In this document: positions 8,354 through 17,381 of the stretch, piece after piece | Position numbering within the stretch: the stretch's first letter is position 1 | Layout: each line of letters opens with the position of its first letter | DNA from: Lachnospiraceae bacterium MC2017 | Lineage (GTDB): Bacteria > Bacillota > Clostridia > Lachnospirales > Lachnospiraceae | Assembly (NCBI GenBank): GCA_000701625.1 | Contig: JNJK01000010.1 | Coordinates: 1 to 64,000, forward strand | Length of the DNA: 64,000 nt | Direction: 5' to 3' | The notes under the pieces: model-generated | What the model was told of the DNA's origin: nothing | Seen by the model: the letters and a program-made list of their open reading frames with translations, nothing else | Database searches by the model: none | Program-made: the position numbers and the translations under genes

Positions 8354-9634
8354 TCAGAAAATTCCTGAACAATTAAGGCAATACATTCTCTTAATATGAT
8401 TCTCACCACTCTCTTTCAAAACTTCGTTTTGATTTTTTTCATTCATTGCAAGAACTAAGATATCATTCTCTTTTATATTAAATGAGGAATATTCCCTTAC
8501 AATATACTGGCCCATGTTAGATTTTTCTTTTTTTGTGACTACAACTCCCTCTACTTTCCTTTTCATACGACTTACAAGCTCTATAAAATATGTAGCCACT
8601 AAACCTGAACCATATACCCATATATTTATATCTGGTGGAATTGATTCAATGAGCTGTTCCCAAGGCACATACCATTCCCACAATACTTTATCAGAATTCA
8701 AGTATGTTTTCATTTCTCGATATATAGCTTCATTTTTCTCTGACACTTTCCAAGTCTGAGAAAGCAATTTTAATAAGTATTGACGGTCTCTCTGTACATT
8801 AGAAAAGTTATCATTTACTGAGTCATCGCGAAGAAACGAGCGTTCTCGTAAATCGTCTCTTAGGCATACCATATATCTATCATATAAGACATCAATAGTC
8901 TTATTGTCGAAGCAAAAATCCGACTCAGTAATTTCCCTAAAAACTTTAACTGATTTATTCGAAAATAACTTCAAAGAATTTGTTGAACTATTAGGATTCA
9001 TTACATAATGATAAAAAGGGTTCGGGATGAAAAATACATTCCTAGCCTCTCGAAATAAATACCAGTTTGCGTACAAATCTTCACAAACCGTAATGCCTTC
9101 ATCATGTATAATATTTTTGAAAAGCTCTCGCCTGTACACCTTTCCACACAGTTCCCAACGATAATAATTCCAATTAAATAATTCTTGGACAGCTTCATGC
9201 GAATTTATGATTCTTTCATTCGTCATACTTGTAATATGTTTCGTATTTCCCTGATCATCATCTGAAACCATTCCAAGTACAACTATGTCAACATTAATTG
9301 ATTCGCTTTTGTTGAATATATCAATTGCAGCTTTGCAATAATTAACGTCTATCCAATCATCAGCGTCTAAAAAAGTCAAAAATCTACCATGAGAATTATC
9401 AATAGCTACATTTCTTGCACGAACTACGCCGCTATGATCAATATGTTTCACAACCACATTATCATATTTATCAGAATACTCATCACAAACAAAACCTGTA
9501 CCATCATCGGAGCCATCATCAACAACAACTACTTCAATGGTATCTCCTTGATTTAATGCCGAGTCAATAGCACGGCCTATTGTTAAACTATTATTGTATG
9601 TTGGAATGCATACTGTTAAATCATATTCATTCAT
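8354..9634 (-). CDS. GT2 glycosyltransferase with C-terminal Rossmann-like domain
   Basis: The N-terminal GT2 domain shows LTVCIPTYNN, VVVDDGSDDG and the DXD-type FLDADDWID. A long middle region is helical. The C-terminal 100 residues carry INIWVYGSGLVATYF and DILVLAMNEKN, the shared Rossmann-like module, here rather divergent. The ATG at 9634 is preferred over a TTG at 9646; neither has a strong ribosome site. It is 23 bases downstream of the GT4 gene. Substrate unknown. Confidence 0.85.
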   Translation of the reverse strand: MNEYDLTVCIPTYNNSLTIGRAIDSALNQGDTIEVVVVDDGSDDGTGFVCDEYSDKYDNVVVKHIDHSGVVRARNVAIDNSHGRFLTFLDADDWIDVNYCKAAIDIFNKSESINVDIVVLGMVSDDDQGNTKHITSMTNERIINSHEAVQELFNWNYYRWELCGKVYRRELFKNIIHDEGITVCEDLYANWYLFREARNVFFIPNPFYHYVMNPNSSTNSLKLFSNKSVKVFREITESDFCFDNKTIDVLYDRYMVCLRDDLRERSFLRDDSVNDNFSNVQRDRQYLLKLLSQTWKVSEKNEAIYREMKTYLNSDKVLWEWYVPWEQLIESIPPDINIWVYGSGLVATYFIELVSRMKRKVEGVVVTKKEKSNMGQYIVREYSSFNIKENDILVLAMNEKNQNEVLKESGENHIKRMYCLNCSGIF

Positions 9635-9657
9635 TTTTTCACACAAAAAAATAGAAA

Positions 9658-11295
9658 TTAATAATCCTGTTCAATGACGCTAGCCCATAATTTCCTTAAA
9701 TCTATTTTTGCAAAGTCCTCTATGCTTTCCCTTGCATCTATCGAAAGCCTTCTTCGAAAATCCCTATCATTTAATACTCTTATGATTGCTTTTGACATTG
9801 CTTTGTAATCTCCCTGTGGAACGGATATATATCCACGTCCATCCTGAAACAACTCTACTCCTACCAAATCATATACAACAGCAGGCAAACCAAAGCTTCT
9901 GCTTTCAGCAATACTCATAGGAAATCCTTCATATGGTGACGTGAATATTAAAACTGCAGCTTCCTTATAATATTCATCCACATCATCATTATATCCACAA
10001 AAAACAACATTATTAGCCAAATTATTAATTCTTACTTTTTCAATATAATTATCGTAAACCTCCGATGAATCCGCTGCCCCGACTATTTTCAACACCACAT
10101 TTGGTATCGATTTCTTAACTTCATTAAGAACTCTTATTGTTTCAGATATTCTTTTTTCTACTTCATCAATTCTTCCGACCCACAGTATCGTTCTTTCGTC
10201 ATAATTGCCATAGTTCTTATCAATTATATAGTTGCTTAGAATGACTGGATTTGGTATATATCTTGTCTTAATTCCCACACTACTCCAGTAATGCATATCT
10301 GTTTTAGAAAGTACAACAAGTATATCTGCCAATGAATAAATATTTTTATAAAAATCCTCGTCTTTATTTTTAACACTGGCAATACATGTATGACTCTCAA
10401 CAATGTATTTAATCCCTAAGCTCTTAGCACATAGTCCCAAATAAAATGATCGGTAAGCAGCATGTGCATGATTAATCAAAACATCGATTTTACGATTTAT
10501 CAATTCCTCATTAAAATTATAAAGCCACTCATATGGCAAAAAGGGATCAAAAGGTATCACACATCTCTCTACATCGTCTGGTAAATGGTAATCATTATTT
10601 GAAATCATATGTGTAAACAAAACAACGTGATATCCCATATGTATATATATCGGAATTAATATGCTGATTACTCTCTCAACGCCACCGTTATATATACGAC
10701 TATAATATATGCCTATTACTTTCTTGTGCTTGTTGAATCTTTTCCCCTTACTGATATCATTTATATAGAACCGCTCTTCAACCCCTTTAAACTGCTCGTT
10801 GAACTCTCCCATCAAAGCACACAAATCGTGAATAGACCCATCTAAGCTGATGTCATTTCTTATCTTTAGTCTTGCCTTGTTTCTCAAAATCACGGGCTCG
10901 CAAGATTCGATGTAATATTCACTAAATGATGAAATATAATCTGACGCAACTCTTTCCCTAAGCAATATATCACGAGCTGTGACATAATGATCAAATGATA
11001 TTCTTTGCAAATAATCAATTGCATCCTTATTATCTGCCATAGATACAATAAGTGTTACATCTTCATTAACACTGTTCAAATAAGATACAGGATATACATT
11101 AATACCATCAATTTTCTTTTTTTGTTTCGCTTCATCAGTGTCAATATATCCTTCGATTTTAAATTCAAAATAATCAAAGCATCTATTCAATTGATTTAGA
11201 TATACTAGTATCTTTCCTGCATAATATCCAGTTCCCCAGATAATATACTTATATTCTTTTTTTTTCACAATTTTATAAATATCGGAATGTTGCAT
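9658..11295 (-). CDS. GT4-family glycosyltransferase with N-terminal Rossmann-like domain
   Basis: A 545-residue protein. Residues 10-110 form the accessory Rossmann-like module (YIIWGTGYYAGKIL, then IEGYIDTDEAK). From about residue 190 a GT-B retaining transferase follows: GGVERVISIL, VESHTCIASV, the hinge strand ILWVGRIDEVEKR, and the C-terminal donor site YEGFPMSIAESRSFGLP, which holds the EX7E glutamates. The accessory module is N-terminal here and C-terminal on the GT2 proteins, so it moves as a unit. The gaps on both sides are under 25 bases. Confidence 0.88.
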   Translation of the reverse strand: MQHSDIYKIVKKKEYKYIIWGTGYYAGKILVYLNQLNRCFDYFEFKIEGYIDTDEAKQKKKIDGINVYPVSYLNSVNEDVTLIVSMADNKDAIDYLQRISFDHYVTARDILLRERVASDYISSFSEYYIESCEPVILRNKARLKIRNDISLDGSIHDLCALMGEFNEQFKGVEERFYINDISKGKRFNKHKKVIGIYYSRIYNGGVERVISILIPIYIHMGYHVVLFTHMISNNDYHLPDDVERCVIPFDPFLPYEWLYNFNEELINRKIDVLINHAHAAYRSFYLGLCAKSLGIKYIVESHTCIASVKNKDEDFYKNIYSLADILVVLSKTDMHYWSSVGIKTRYIPNPVILSNYIIDKNYGNYDERTILWVGRIDEVEKRISETIRVLNEVKKSIPNVVLKIVGAADSSEVYDNYIEKVRINNLANNVVFCGYNDDVDEYYKEAAVLIFTSPYEGFPMSIAESRSFGLPAVVYDLVGVELFQDGRGYISVPQGDYKAMSKAIIRVLNDRDFRRRLSIDARESIEDFAKIDLRKLWASVIEQDY

Positions 11296-11311
11296 TTTCC
11301 CAAAGTCAGTA

Positions 11312-12472
11312 TTAAATGCTAATACAAGTTTCTCCGCTCCAAATTATTTTGCTCTTTTCAACGCCCATCTCAATAAGGTCGTTAATAACATCATTCACTA
11401 TACTCTCATTTGCAATCGAAACTATAACCCAATCATAATCTAGTGTTTTTATATAATCTATGTTTTTAACTCGATTATCAGAATACTTATGATAATATTT
11501 ATCAACCCATCCACAAATATTTGAATAATTGAGCGCAGTTATTTGCCTATAGTAATCACTTCCAACTTCACCTGCTCCATACAAAACTACATTATCATTT
11601 TTTTTCACTTTATCAAATGGAAATAAATAGTACTTATGTCTTAGTTTTTTCCCATATTTTAATAGGCAATTCTGCATTTCATTTGCATACCAGAAGTCTA
11701 ACTGTCTTAAAAAAGAACTATTACCATCTAATTCATTTTTCAAATAATCATAAAGAATATATACTTCCTTATAAAAAAATGGATTTTCATAGTAAATAGA
11801 AACATCTCTGCCGAGTCGTTGCCTATGATAATAGCCATAAATTTTTGAAAAAGCTAAAGAATCCACACTCGAAATCAAAGGATATACAATGGCACAATCA
11901 TCACCATATAAGATATTTAAGTCTTTAGCTTTTTCCGAATAGTAAAGAATCTTCTCTCTTTTAAATAGTTTGTTCCAAACAGCCGGATCAACCCCCATCC
12001 TGTTTTTATTTGTCCATATCATTTCTGGAAATACGTATTTTTCAATATCTTCTTTATCATATACTCCTTCATGAAACATCTCTGAATCATATATTTTTTT
12101 TTCGTTTGTAAAAAAACGTATTATCGAGAACGATATAACATCTATATCCATATCAAGAAAGCAACTTAGATTATTATAAATTCCTTTCATTAACCAGTCG
12201 TCAGAATCGACGTAAGTAATATAGTCTCCAGAAGAAGATTTTGCTCCGATATATCTCGAAAATGTTTTGCCCTTATTTTCTTGATGTATCACAATCACAT
12301 TATTGTATTTTCTACTATATAAATCGCAAATCTTACCACTACCATCCGTTGATCCATCATCTACAATAACAATCTCCAATTTCTCATAATCTTGGTTTAC
12401 TATACTATCTAAACACTGTCTTAAATATTTTTCCGTATTGTATACCGTAATAACTACAGATAATCTCTTCAT
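11312..12472 (-). CDS. GT2 glycosyltransferase with C-terminal Rossmann-like domain
   Basis: The GT2 domain at residues 1-230 shows LSVVITVYNTEKYL, IVDDGSTDGS and YVDSDDWLM. The C-terminal module from about 285 shows NVVLYGAGEVGSDYY and WVIVSIANESI. The gene start overlaps the stop of the preceding TylF-type gene by four bases, so the two are translationally coupled. Very AT-rich with long A and T runs, like its neighbours between 8 and 30 kb. Confidence 0.86.
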   Translation of the reverse strand: MKRLSVVITVYNTEKYLRQCLDSIVNQDYEKLEIVIVDDGSTDGSGKICDLYSRKYNNVIVIHQENKGKTFSRYIGAKSSSGDYITYVDSDDWLMKGIYNNLSCFLDMDIDVISFSIIRFFTNEKKIYDSEMFHEGVYDKEDIEKYVFPEMIWTNKNRMGVDPAVWNKLFKREKILYYSEKAKDLNILYGDDCAIVYPLISSVDSLAFSKIYGYYHRQRLGRDVSIYYENPFFYKEVYILYDYLKNELDGNSSFLRQLDFWYANEMQNCLLKYGKKLRHKYYLFPFDKVKKNDNVVLYGAGEVGSDYYRQITALNYSNICGWVDKYYHKYSDNRVKNIDYIKTLDYDWVIVSIANESIVNDVINDLIEMGVEKSKIIWSGETCISI

Positions 12473-13479
12473 TTTATTATTACCAAAGTCCCCGCTCTAT
12501 CAGCAAGAGAAATCTTTTTCATCTTCATTTTAAGTTCTGCCTCATACCGGTTAACCGCTTCTCTAACTCCACTTAAAAAATATGTTGTATAATCATGTAA
12601 AAAGATCATTCCACCATCAGAAAGCCTAGGATAAAAGAATTTAAGTCCCTGATATGTTGATTCTTCAAAATCGACATCTAAAGATACGAATGCAAATTGC
12701 TCATTCCTATCCATCTCTTCTATAGTGTTGGGGAAAAAACCTTTTCTAATATATATGTGTTCCTTATTATGAATCTTATCCATAGTATCTATTAAGGAAC
12801 CATCTATATGCGATTTGACAAAGTTTTCTGTAGCTCTCCCTTTTGCAATTTCATCGTTTGCTTCTTTTTCATTAAAACCTGTAAAAGTATCGTACAGATA
12901 GAGTTTTCTATCTGGGAATAATTTATTTATATATCTTGAAAAATTGCCTTTATATACACCTAATTCAGCCACTGCTCCATCAACATCTTTCAAATGTCTA
13001 GCTGTAAGTTCAAATGTACGGTACCTAAAATAGTCAGACTGATAATCATAGTCAATCCCTTTTAAGTCCAAGAGAAAGCAATTATCATCAAAATAGTCTG
13101 ATTCGTTTAGCGAAACAAGCCCAACAGGATATTTTTTTTCATTTTCATACAATTTGGGGAAGACGTGCTTTAATAGCATCGTATTTCTTTCAAAGGATTT
13201 CGACGCAATAACACGACCTATAATTACCTTATCTAAATCAATATTCAAACTAAAGCATTCACACATAATTTCAATAAAGTAATATGTCGATATTAATATA
13301 TAATCATATTTTATCTTGCAACTTTTAAGATAATCAGGTGTATGAACTGTTATATTTTCAATTTCTCTTTTCGAACTGTCATTATCTATATAGAATAATA
13401 CTTCTTCTTTTTCAACCAAGCCATCATTTATTATTTTCTTCCCTCTATTACCTGCTCCCCAAATAATAATCCTATCCAT
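12469..13479 (-). CDS. TylF/macrocin-type O-methyltransferase with N-terminal Rossmann-like domain
   Basis: Residues 1-110 are the accessory module (RIIIWGAGNRGKKII, then FYIDNDSSK). Residues 140-336 are a TylF-type SAM methyltransferase: VAELGVYKGNFSRYI, LYLYDTFTGF, the metal-site strand FVSLDVDFEES, FYPRLSDGGMIFLHDY and SGVREAVNRY. TylF enzymes methylate sugar hydroxyls, so the likely role is O-methylation of a glycan. A paralog with the same architecture is at 19102-19941. AGGAG is present 11 bases before the ATG. Confidence 0.88.
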   Translation of the reverse strand: MDRIIIWGAGNRGKKIINDGLVEKEEVLFYIDNDSSKREIENITVHTPDYLKSCKIKYDYILISTYYFIEIMCECFSLNIDLDKVIIGRVIASKSFERNTMLLKHVFPKLYENEKKYPVGLVSLNESDYFDDNCFLLDLKGIDYDYQSDYFRYRTFELTARHLKDVDGAVAELGVYKGNFSRYINKLFPDRKLYLYDTFTGFNEKEANDEIAKGRATENFVKSHIDGSLIDTMDKIHNKEHIYIRKGFFPNTIEEMDRNEQFAFVSLDVDFEESTYQGLKFFYPRLSDGGMIFLHDYTTYFLSGVREAVNRYEAELKMKMKKISLADRAGTLVIIK

Positions 13480-13501
13480 TTACCACCAGCTCCTTCCCCT
13501 T

Positions 13502-14098
13502 CTATAACCCATTATACAATTTGGACTTCTCTAACTCATCCTGCAATCTATTTAAATATTCAAAATCTTTAAGTGTTGGAAGCGCTAAATCACGCTGACT
13601 ACATATTGCCTCACTTATGTCTATTGGCCAATCAATCTTGATATCCGGGTCATTAAATATTATTCCAGTATCAGTCTTCTCATTATATTTACCATCACAT
13701 TGATATAAAATCACACTGTTATCACTTAAACTAAGAAATCCATGTGCAAAGCCCCTTGGCACATAAAAGCTTAAATGATTTTCTTCGCTAAGTTCCACGC
13801 CTATCCATTGCTTAAATGTAGAACTATTCAAACGCAAATCTACAACAACATCCCACACTTTTCCTGCTATAACAGACACTAATTTTGCTTGCGGGTTGTC
13901 AAACTGAAAATGCAATCCTCTAATAACATTTTTCCTCGATTTCGAAGAGAATGTCTCATTCAACTCAAAATCTATGCCCGCATTTTTAAATATATCTTTT
14001 TCAAAATACTTAGTAAATCCTCCACGATTGTCATCAGCAAAGAAACTACTAATTACAAATACCCCTTTTAAATCCAATTCCTTAAACTCAAATTTCAT
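13502..14098 (-). CDS. dTDP-4-dehydrorhamnose 3,5-epimerase-like cupin (RfbC family)
   Basis: A 198-residue cupin with the family's catalytic features: GGFTKYFEKD near the N-terminus, the histidine motif VIRGLHFQ, DLRLNSSTFKQW, and the tyrosine region FYVPRGFAHGF. RfbC-type enzymes epimerise C3 and/or C5 of 4-keto-6-deoxy nucleotide sugars. Its neighbours are a reductase/epimerase (one base away) and a glucose-1-phosphate cytidylyltransferase, so the substrate here is more likely a CDP-linked 4-keto sugar than dTDP-rhamnose. No RmlA, RmlB or RmlD genes are visible. Confidence 0.88.
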   Translation of the reverse strand: MKFEFKELDLKGVFVISSFFADDNRGGFTKYFEKDIFKNAGIDFELNETFSSKSRKNVIRGLHFQFDNPQAKLVSVIAGKVWDVVVDLRLNSSTFKQWIGVELSEENHLSFYVPRGFAHGFLSLSDNSVILYQCDGKYNEKTDTGIIFNDPDIKIDWPIDISEAICSQRDLALPTLKDFEYLNRLQDELEKSKLYNGL

Positions 14099-15016
14099 CT
14101 ATATTGTACCCCTCAACCACTTAATAGTATTATTGATACCTTCTTTGAACCCCACAATAGGAGCAAAACCAGTATCATCTTTAACAGCATATATATCAAA
14201 TTCCTTATATGTCAGCGATACACCATTAAAAGGCAGTTCACCAAGACCAATCTCAATGCTCGGATCTACAAGATCACGCATTTTTATAAGGAACTCTTTC
14301 AGCGGTCTTGGGTTCAAGCTTCCAATATAATATGTTTTATTTGCTTTACCCTTTTTCCCAATTTCAATAAATGACTTAGCTGCATCATCAATGTATATGA
14401 AGTCATACAGCTGTTCTCCCGCAGAAAAAGAGCAATGTTCTCCATTAAGCATTTTTCGTAGACTTGTACTTACTAACCTTGGATTTGATTCACCAGGTCC
14501 ATAAACGTTTGATATTACTGCTCTAATATAATCAATTCCTAAATTTCCAGCAACGGCTCTCGCCATGTAATCCGCTGCTATCTTAGCCGAAGAATATAAT
14601 GTGTTAATCTCAGGAACAGCTTCAGTTTCCATAATAGCTTCAATCTCATATTCCATAATACTTGAAGCAAATACAAATCTTTTACACCCCAATGCAGCAC
14701 AAGCTTTTACAGTGTCACATGTGTACTTCACATTATTTATCTGAACCTCTGCATCACAACGCCGATAACCAGCACTTCCAATCCAGGCAAGATGATATAT
14801 AACATCGATATCTCGATCCGGGATCAAATCTGCTAGAAGATGAAAATCTCTTAAATCACTATAGACAATCCTTATTCCTTTATTGCCTGCGATTTCCGAT
14901 ATTTTTTCATCCTGATTTCGAACAATGGCTATTACTTCAACACCAATTTTACACAATTCTTTGCATAAAGTACTACCAACGAACCCATTAGCTCCTGTTA
15001 CAATTACTTTTTTCAT
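14099..15016 (-). CDS. NAD(P)-dependent sugar-nucleotide epimerase/reductase
   Basis: A 305-residue extended SDR: GANGFVGSTL at the N-terminus, DVIYHLAWIG, and a serine-tyrosine-lysine site spread over FASSIMEYE and YSSAKIAADYMA. The tyrosine appears as LYSSAK, the expected YxxxK. It resembles the 4-reductases and epimerases that finish CDP-dideoxyhexoses or CDP-6-deoxyhexoses. The position next to rfbF and the RfbC-like cupin supports a CDP-sugar branch. Its stop abuts the next start. The gene lies 153 bases after rfbF, with a strong hairpin in between. Confidence 0.83.
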   Translation of the reverse strand: MKKVIVTGANGFVGSTLCKELCKIGVEVIAIVRNQDEKISEIAGNKGIRIVYSDLRDFHLLADLIPDRDIDVIYHLAWIGSAGYRRCDAEVQINNVKYTCDTVKACAALGCKRFVFASSIMEYEIEAIMETEAVPEINTLYSSAKIAADYMARAVAGNLGIDYIRAVISNVYGPGESNPRLVSTSLRKMLNGEHCSFSAGEQLYDFIYIDDAAKSFIEIGKKGKANKTYYIGSLNPRPLKEFLIKMRDLVDPSIEIGLGELPFNGVSLTYKEFDIYAVKDDTGFAPIVGFKEGINNTIKWLRGTI

Positions 15017-15060
15017 ATTTCGTCACCATTTCAATAATAGCAAGACATCCAAAAATCACC

Positions 15061-15138
15061 AAAAAATGGGGGTATGACAGACGAAATCTACTTCCTGATC
15101 TTCATCAGAGCCAAGATTTCGTCCGCACCCCCCTTTTT
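15061..15138. terminator. Large interrupted hairpin between rfbF and the reductase gene
   Basis: Outer arms AAAAAATGGGGGT (15061-15073) and ACCCCCCTTTTT (15127-15138) and inner arms GACGAAATC (15080-15088) and GATTTCGTC (15115-15123) form one long imperfect stem. The apex contains a further small dyad. On the minus strand it ends CCCCCATTTTTT, like an intrinsic terminator, and it lies inside the minus-strand operon. It could attenuate transcription of the downstream heptose genes, or be a small mobile palindrome. The structure is plain; the function is inferred. Confidence 0.65.
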
Positions 15139-15169
15139 AAGGAAAAAGTACTTGCAAAAAGCATCCTCA

Positions 15170-15949
15170 TTAATCCCAAATCTTCCAAGGTGCCTTGCCA
15201 GAATCCCATAAATTCTCAATCTGTAGTTTTTCTCGAAGAGTATCCATACACTGCCAATACCCTTTGTGAATATATCCAACAAGTTCTTTTTTTTCGACCA
15301 ACTTGCTCATTGGTTCTTTTTCAAAGGGAATTTCGTCACCATCAATAAAGTCAAAAATTGTGGGCTCCATCACCATGAAGCCAATATTGATTAAATCGCC
15401 ATCGGTATCAGATTTTTCCCTAAACGCATCAATAAGACCATTCTTTCCTACTTCTACAACACCTTTATTCTGCCCAAAATTGTACATAGACATTGTAACA
15501 ATTTTCCCATGAACTTTATGGAATTCAAGAAGTTCTAATAAATTAATATCACCAATAGCATCTCCGTAAGTTAACATAAATGTATCATTATCAACATAGT
15601 TTCTAATTCGTTTAATCCTTCCACCAGTCTGCGTATATAAACCAGTATCTACTATTGTCACTTTCCACGGCTCTATGTGCCTGTTGTGAACAATCATTTC
15701 GCAACTTCCAGATGTATAGTCAAAGGTAATGTCTGACTTATACAGATAATAGTCTGCAAACCACTCCTTTATGATCTGCTGCTTATATCCTGCACAAATA
15801 ATAAACTCATTAAACCCTTGAAATGAATATATCTTCATAATATGCCATAAAATTGGCATACCACCTATTTCAATCATTGGTTTAGGTTTATACATGGACT
15901 CTTCGGAAATACGAGTGCCAAATCCTCCTGCCAAAATAACAACTTTCAT
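15170..15949 (-). CDS. rfbF: Glucose-1-phosphate cytidylyltransferase
   Basis: 259 residues, the usual RfbF length. Signature ILAGGFGTRISEES, then YKPKPMIEIGG and ILWHIMKIYS, and a C-terminus ending APWKIWD typical of the family. It makes CDP-glucose from CTP and glucose 1-phosphate. Normally a CDP-glucose 4,6-dehydratase (RfbG) follows, but none is recognisable in the window, so the pathway is incomplete here. It stands somewhat apart, 117 bases from the upstream gene and 153 from the downstream one. Confidence 0.93.
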   Translation of the reverse strand: MKVVILAGGFGTRISEESMYKPKPMIEIGGMPILWHIMKIYSFQGFNEFIICAGYKQQIIKEWFADYYLYKSDITFDYTSGSCEMIVHNRHIEPWKVTIVDTGLYTQTGGRIKRIRNYVDNDTFMLTYGDAIGDINLLELLEFHKVHGKIVTMSMYNFGQNKGVVEVGKNGLIDAFREKSDTDGDLINIGFMVMEPTIFDFIDGDEIPFEKEPMSKLVEKKELVGYIHKGYWQCMDTLREKLQIENLWDSGKAPWKIWD

Positions 15950-16066
15950 AGTTTTCTAGGATTTTGCTAATGCTCAATTTTAGAATCAATCAATCTATCA
16001 TTAATAATTCCATTTTTAATTAGCAAGTAATCCTATTCCTTTCTTCACTAACATGAAACAACACAC

Positions 16067-17380
16067 CTAATATGATTTATTAATACTATCGATAATATAG
16101 TACAAAATAGTATTATCTATAGTCGCTACATTATTAATTCCTCTTGCTTTGCAATTTAAAATAAGCTCTCGCTGTAATGTAGGATTGACAGATAAAATAA
16201 AGAGGCTATCTGGAGTCATCATTTTATTTAAGAACTCATCCTCATCTATTGCATAAACCCGAAAGCCATCTATCTCGTCTAAATCCTTATTACTTACAAC
16301 AAAACACTTTACTTTATGTGATAATCCATTAATCTTTAACCACGATAAAACAAGATTCCCTATTTTACCACAACCATATAATATAATTTCCTTAGCAGCA
16401 TAAATTCTGTTCTGGAATCCATAGACATGAATATCTATATCCACATCCATCATGCCATACCTACCTATTGACAATGCAGCAAATAGCGCATCCGTCTCTG
16501 CATCTGAATGTTTCAAATCATATTCCCATTTATCTTCAGAAGCTATTTTTTGATTAATTTTTCTGATTTCAATACCCATTTTTTTCGCTATAATATAAAT
16601 TTGTTCCGATATTAAAGGATCATTGTTCTCCCTAGCAATATACATCAACCCAATAAATAGTCGGACAAAGCTATATAATCCAAGGCATGAATATTTTTTT
16701 CCCTTTAAAGAATCATTTCTTAGTCTATATCTATATAAAGTTACAGGGATATACATTGCCCTATCAGCAAATAGATAGCAACGAAGCGTATATAGGTTAT
16801 CCTCTGCTATGCATCCACTTTCAAATTTAATGTCATTATCAAAAACATACTGCCTCTTTAATGCCATTAGCCATATCGGAACTTGGTAAACTCCTTTTTC
16901 TACCATTTTAAGCCACAATTCTTTCCCGGATAACACCTCTGATTTCACTTCTCTATTGCGCTTAAAATATGTTTCTTTTTCTATAATCTCTTCTTTTGAT
17001 ACTTCGTCACGATCATATATTAACGTAGTATCAAAACACAAAAAATCCAAATTCCCATTGTACATCGTATAGTAAATTTGTATTAAAGCATCATTTGACA
17101 ATATGTCATCACTATCAAGAAAACAAATAAATTGACCTGTACAAATTGCTATCCCCTCATTTCTTGCATCAGAAAGTCCCCTTCCCTCCTGGAGCAAAAT
17201 CTTAAAACGGGGGTCTTTTACTTGAAATTTACGTAAGATATCTAAAGATCCGTCTGTAGACCCTCCCTCAACACATATTACCTCGTAATCTTGAAATTCT
17301 TGATTCATAATCGAATTCAAGCACTCTTCTAAATATTTAGCCACATTATATACCGGAACTATTACAGATATCTTTACCAT
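16067..17380 (-). CDS. GT2 glycosyltransferase with C-terminal Rossmann-like domain
   Basis: 437 residues. The GT2 part shows ISVIVPVYNVAKYL, CVEGGSTDGS and FLDSDDILS. The C-terminal module from about residue 340 shows KEIILYGCGKIGNLVL and SLFILSVNPT. The first acidic motif reads EGGSTDGS where related proteins have DDGSTDGS, a conservative change at a nucleotide-binding position. One base separates it from the preceding gene, implying co-translation. Confidence 0.86.
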   Translation of the reverse strand: MVKISVIVPVYNVAKYLEECLNSIMNQEFQDYEVICVEGGSTDGSLDILRKFQVKDPRFKILLQEGRGLSDARNEGIAICTGQFICFLDSDDILSNDALIQIYYTMYNGNLDFLCFDTTLIYDRDEVSKEEIIEKETYFKRNREVKSEVLSGKELWLKMVEKGVYQVPIWLMALKRQYVFDNDIKFESGCIAEDNLYTLRCYLFADRAMYIPVTLYRYRLRNDSLKGKKYSCLGLYSFVRLFIGLMYIARENNDPLISEQIYIIAKKMGIEIRKINQKIASEDKWEYDLKHSDAETDALFAALSIGRYGMMDVDIDIHVYGFQNRIYAAKEIILYGCGKIGNLVLSWLKINGLSHKVKCFVVSNKDLDEIDGFRVYAIDEDEFLNKMMTPDSLFILSVNPTLQRELILNCKARGINNVATIDNTILYYIIDSINKSY

Positions 17381-17381
17381 T

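Noticed and set aside
15088-15282. Minus-strand frame overlapping the end of rfbF
   Set aside because: Different frame from rfbF, no ribosome site, and its 3' part is hairpin sequence. RfbF itself ends at the normal family C-terminus, so no frameshift is needed.
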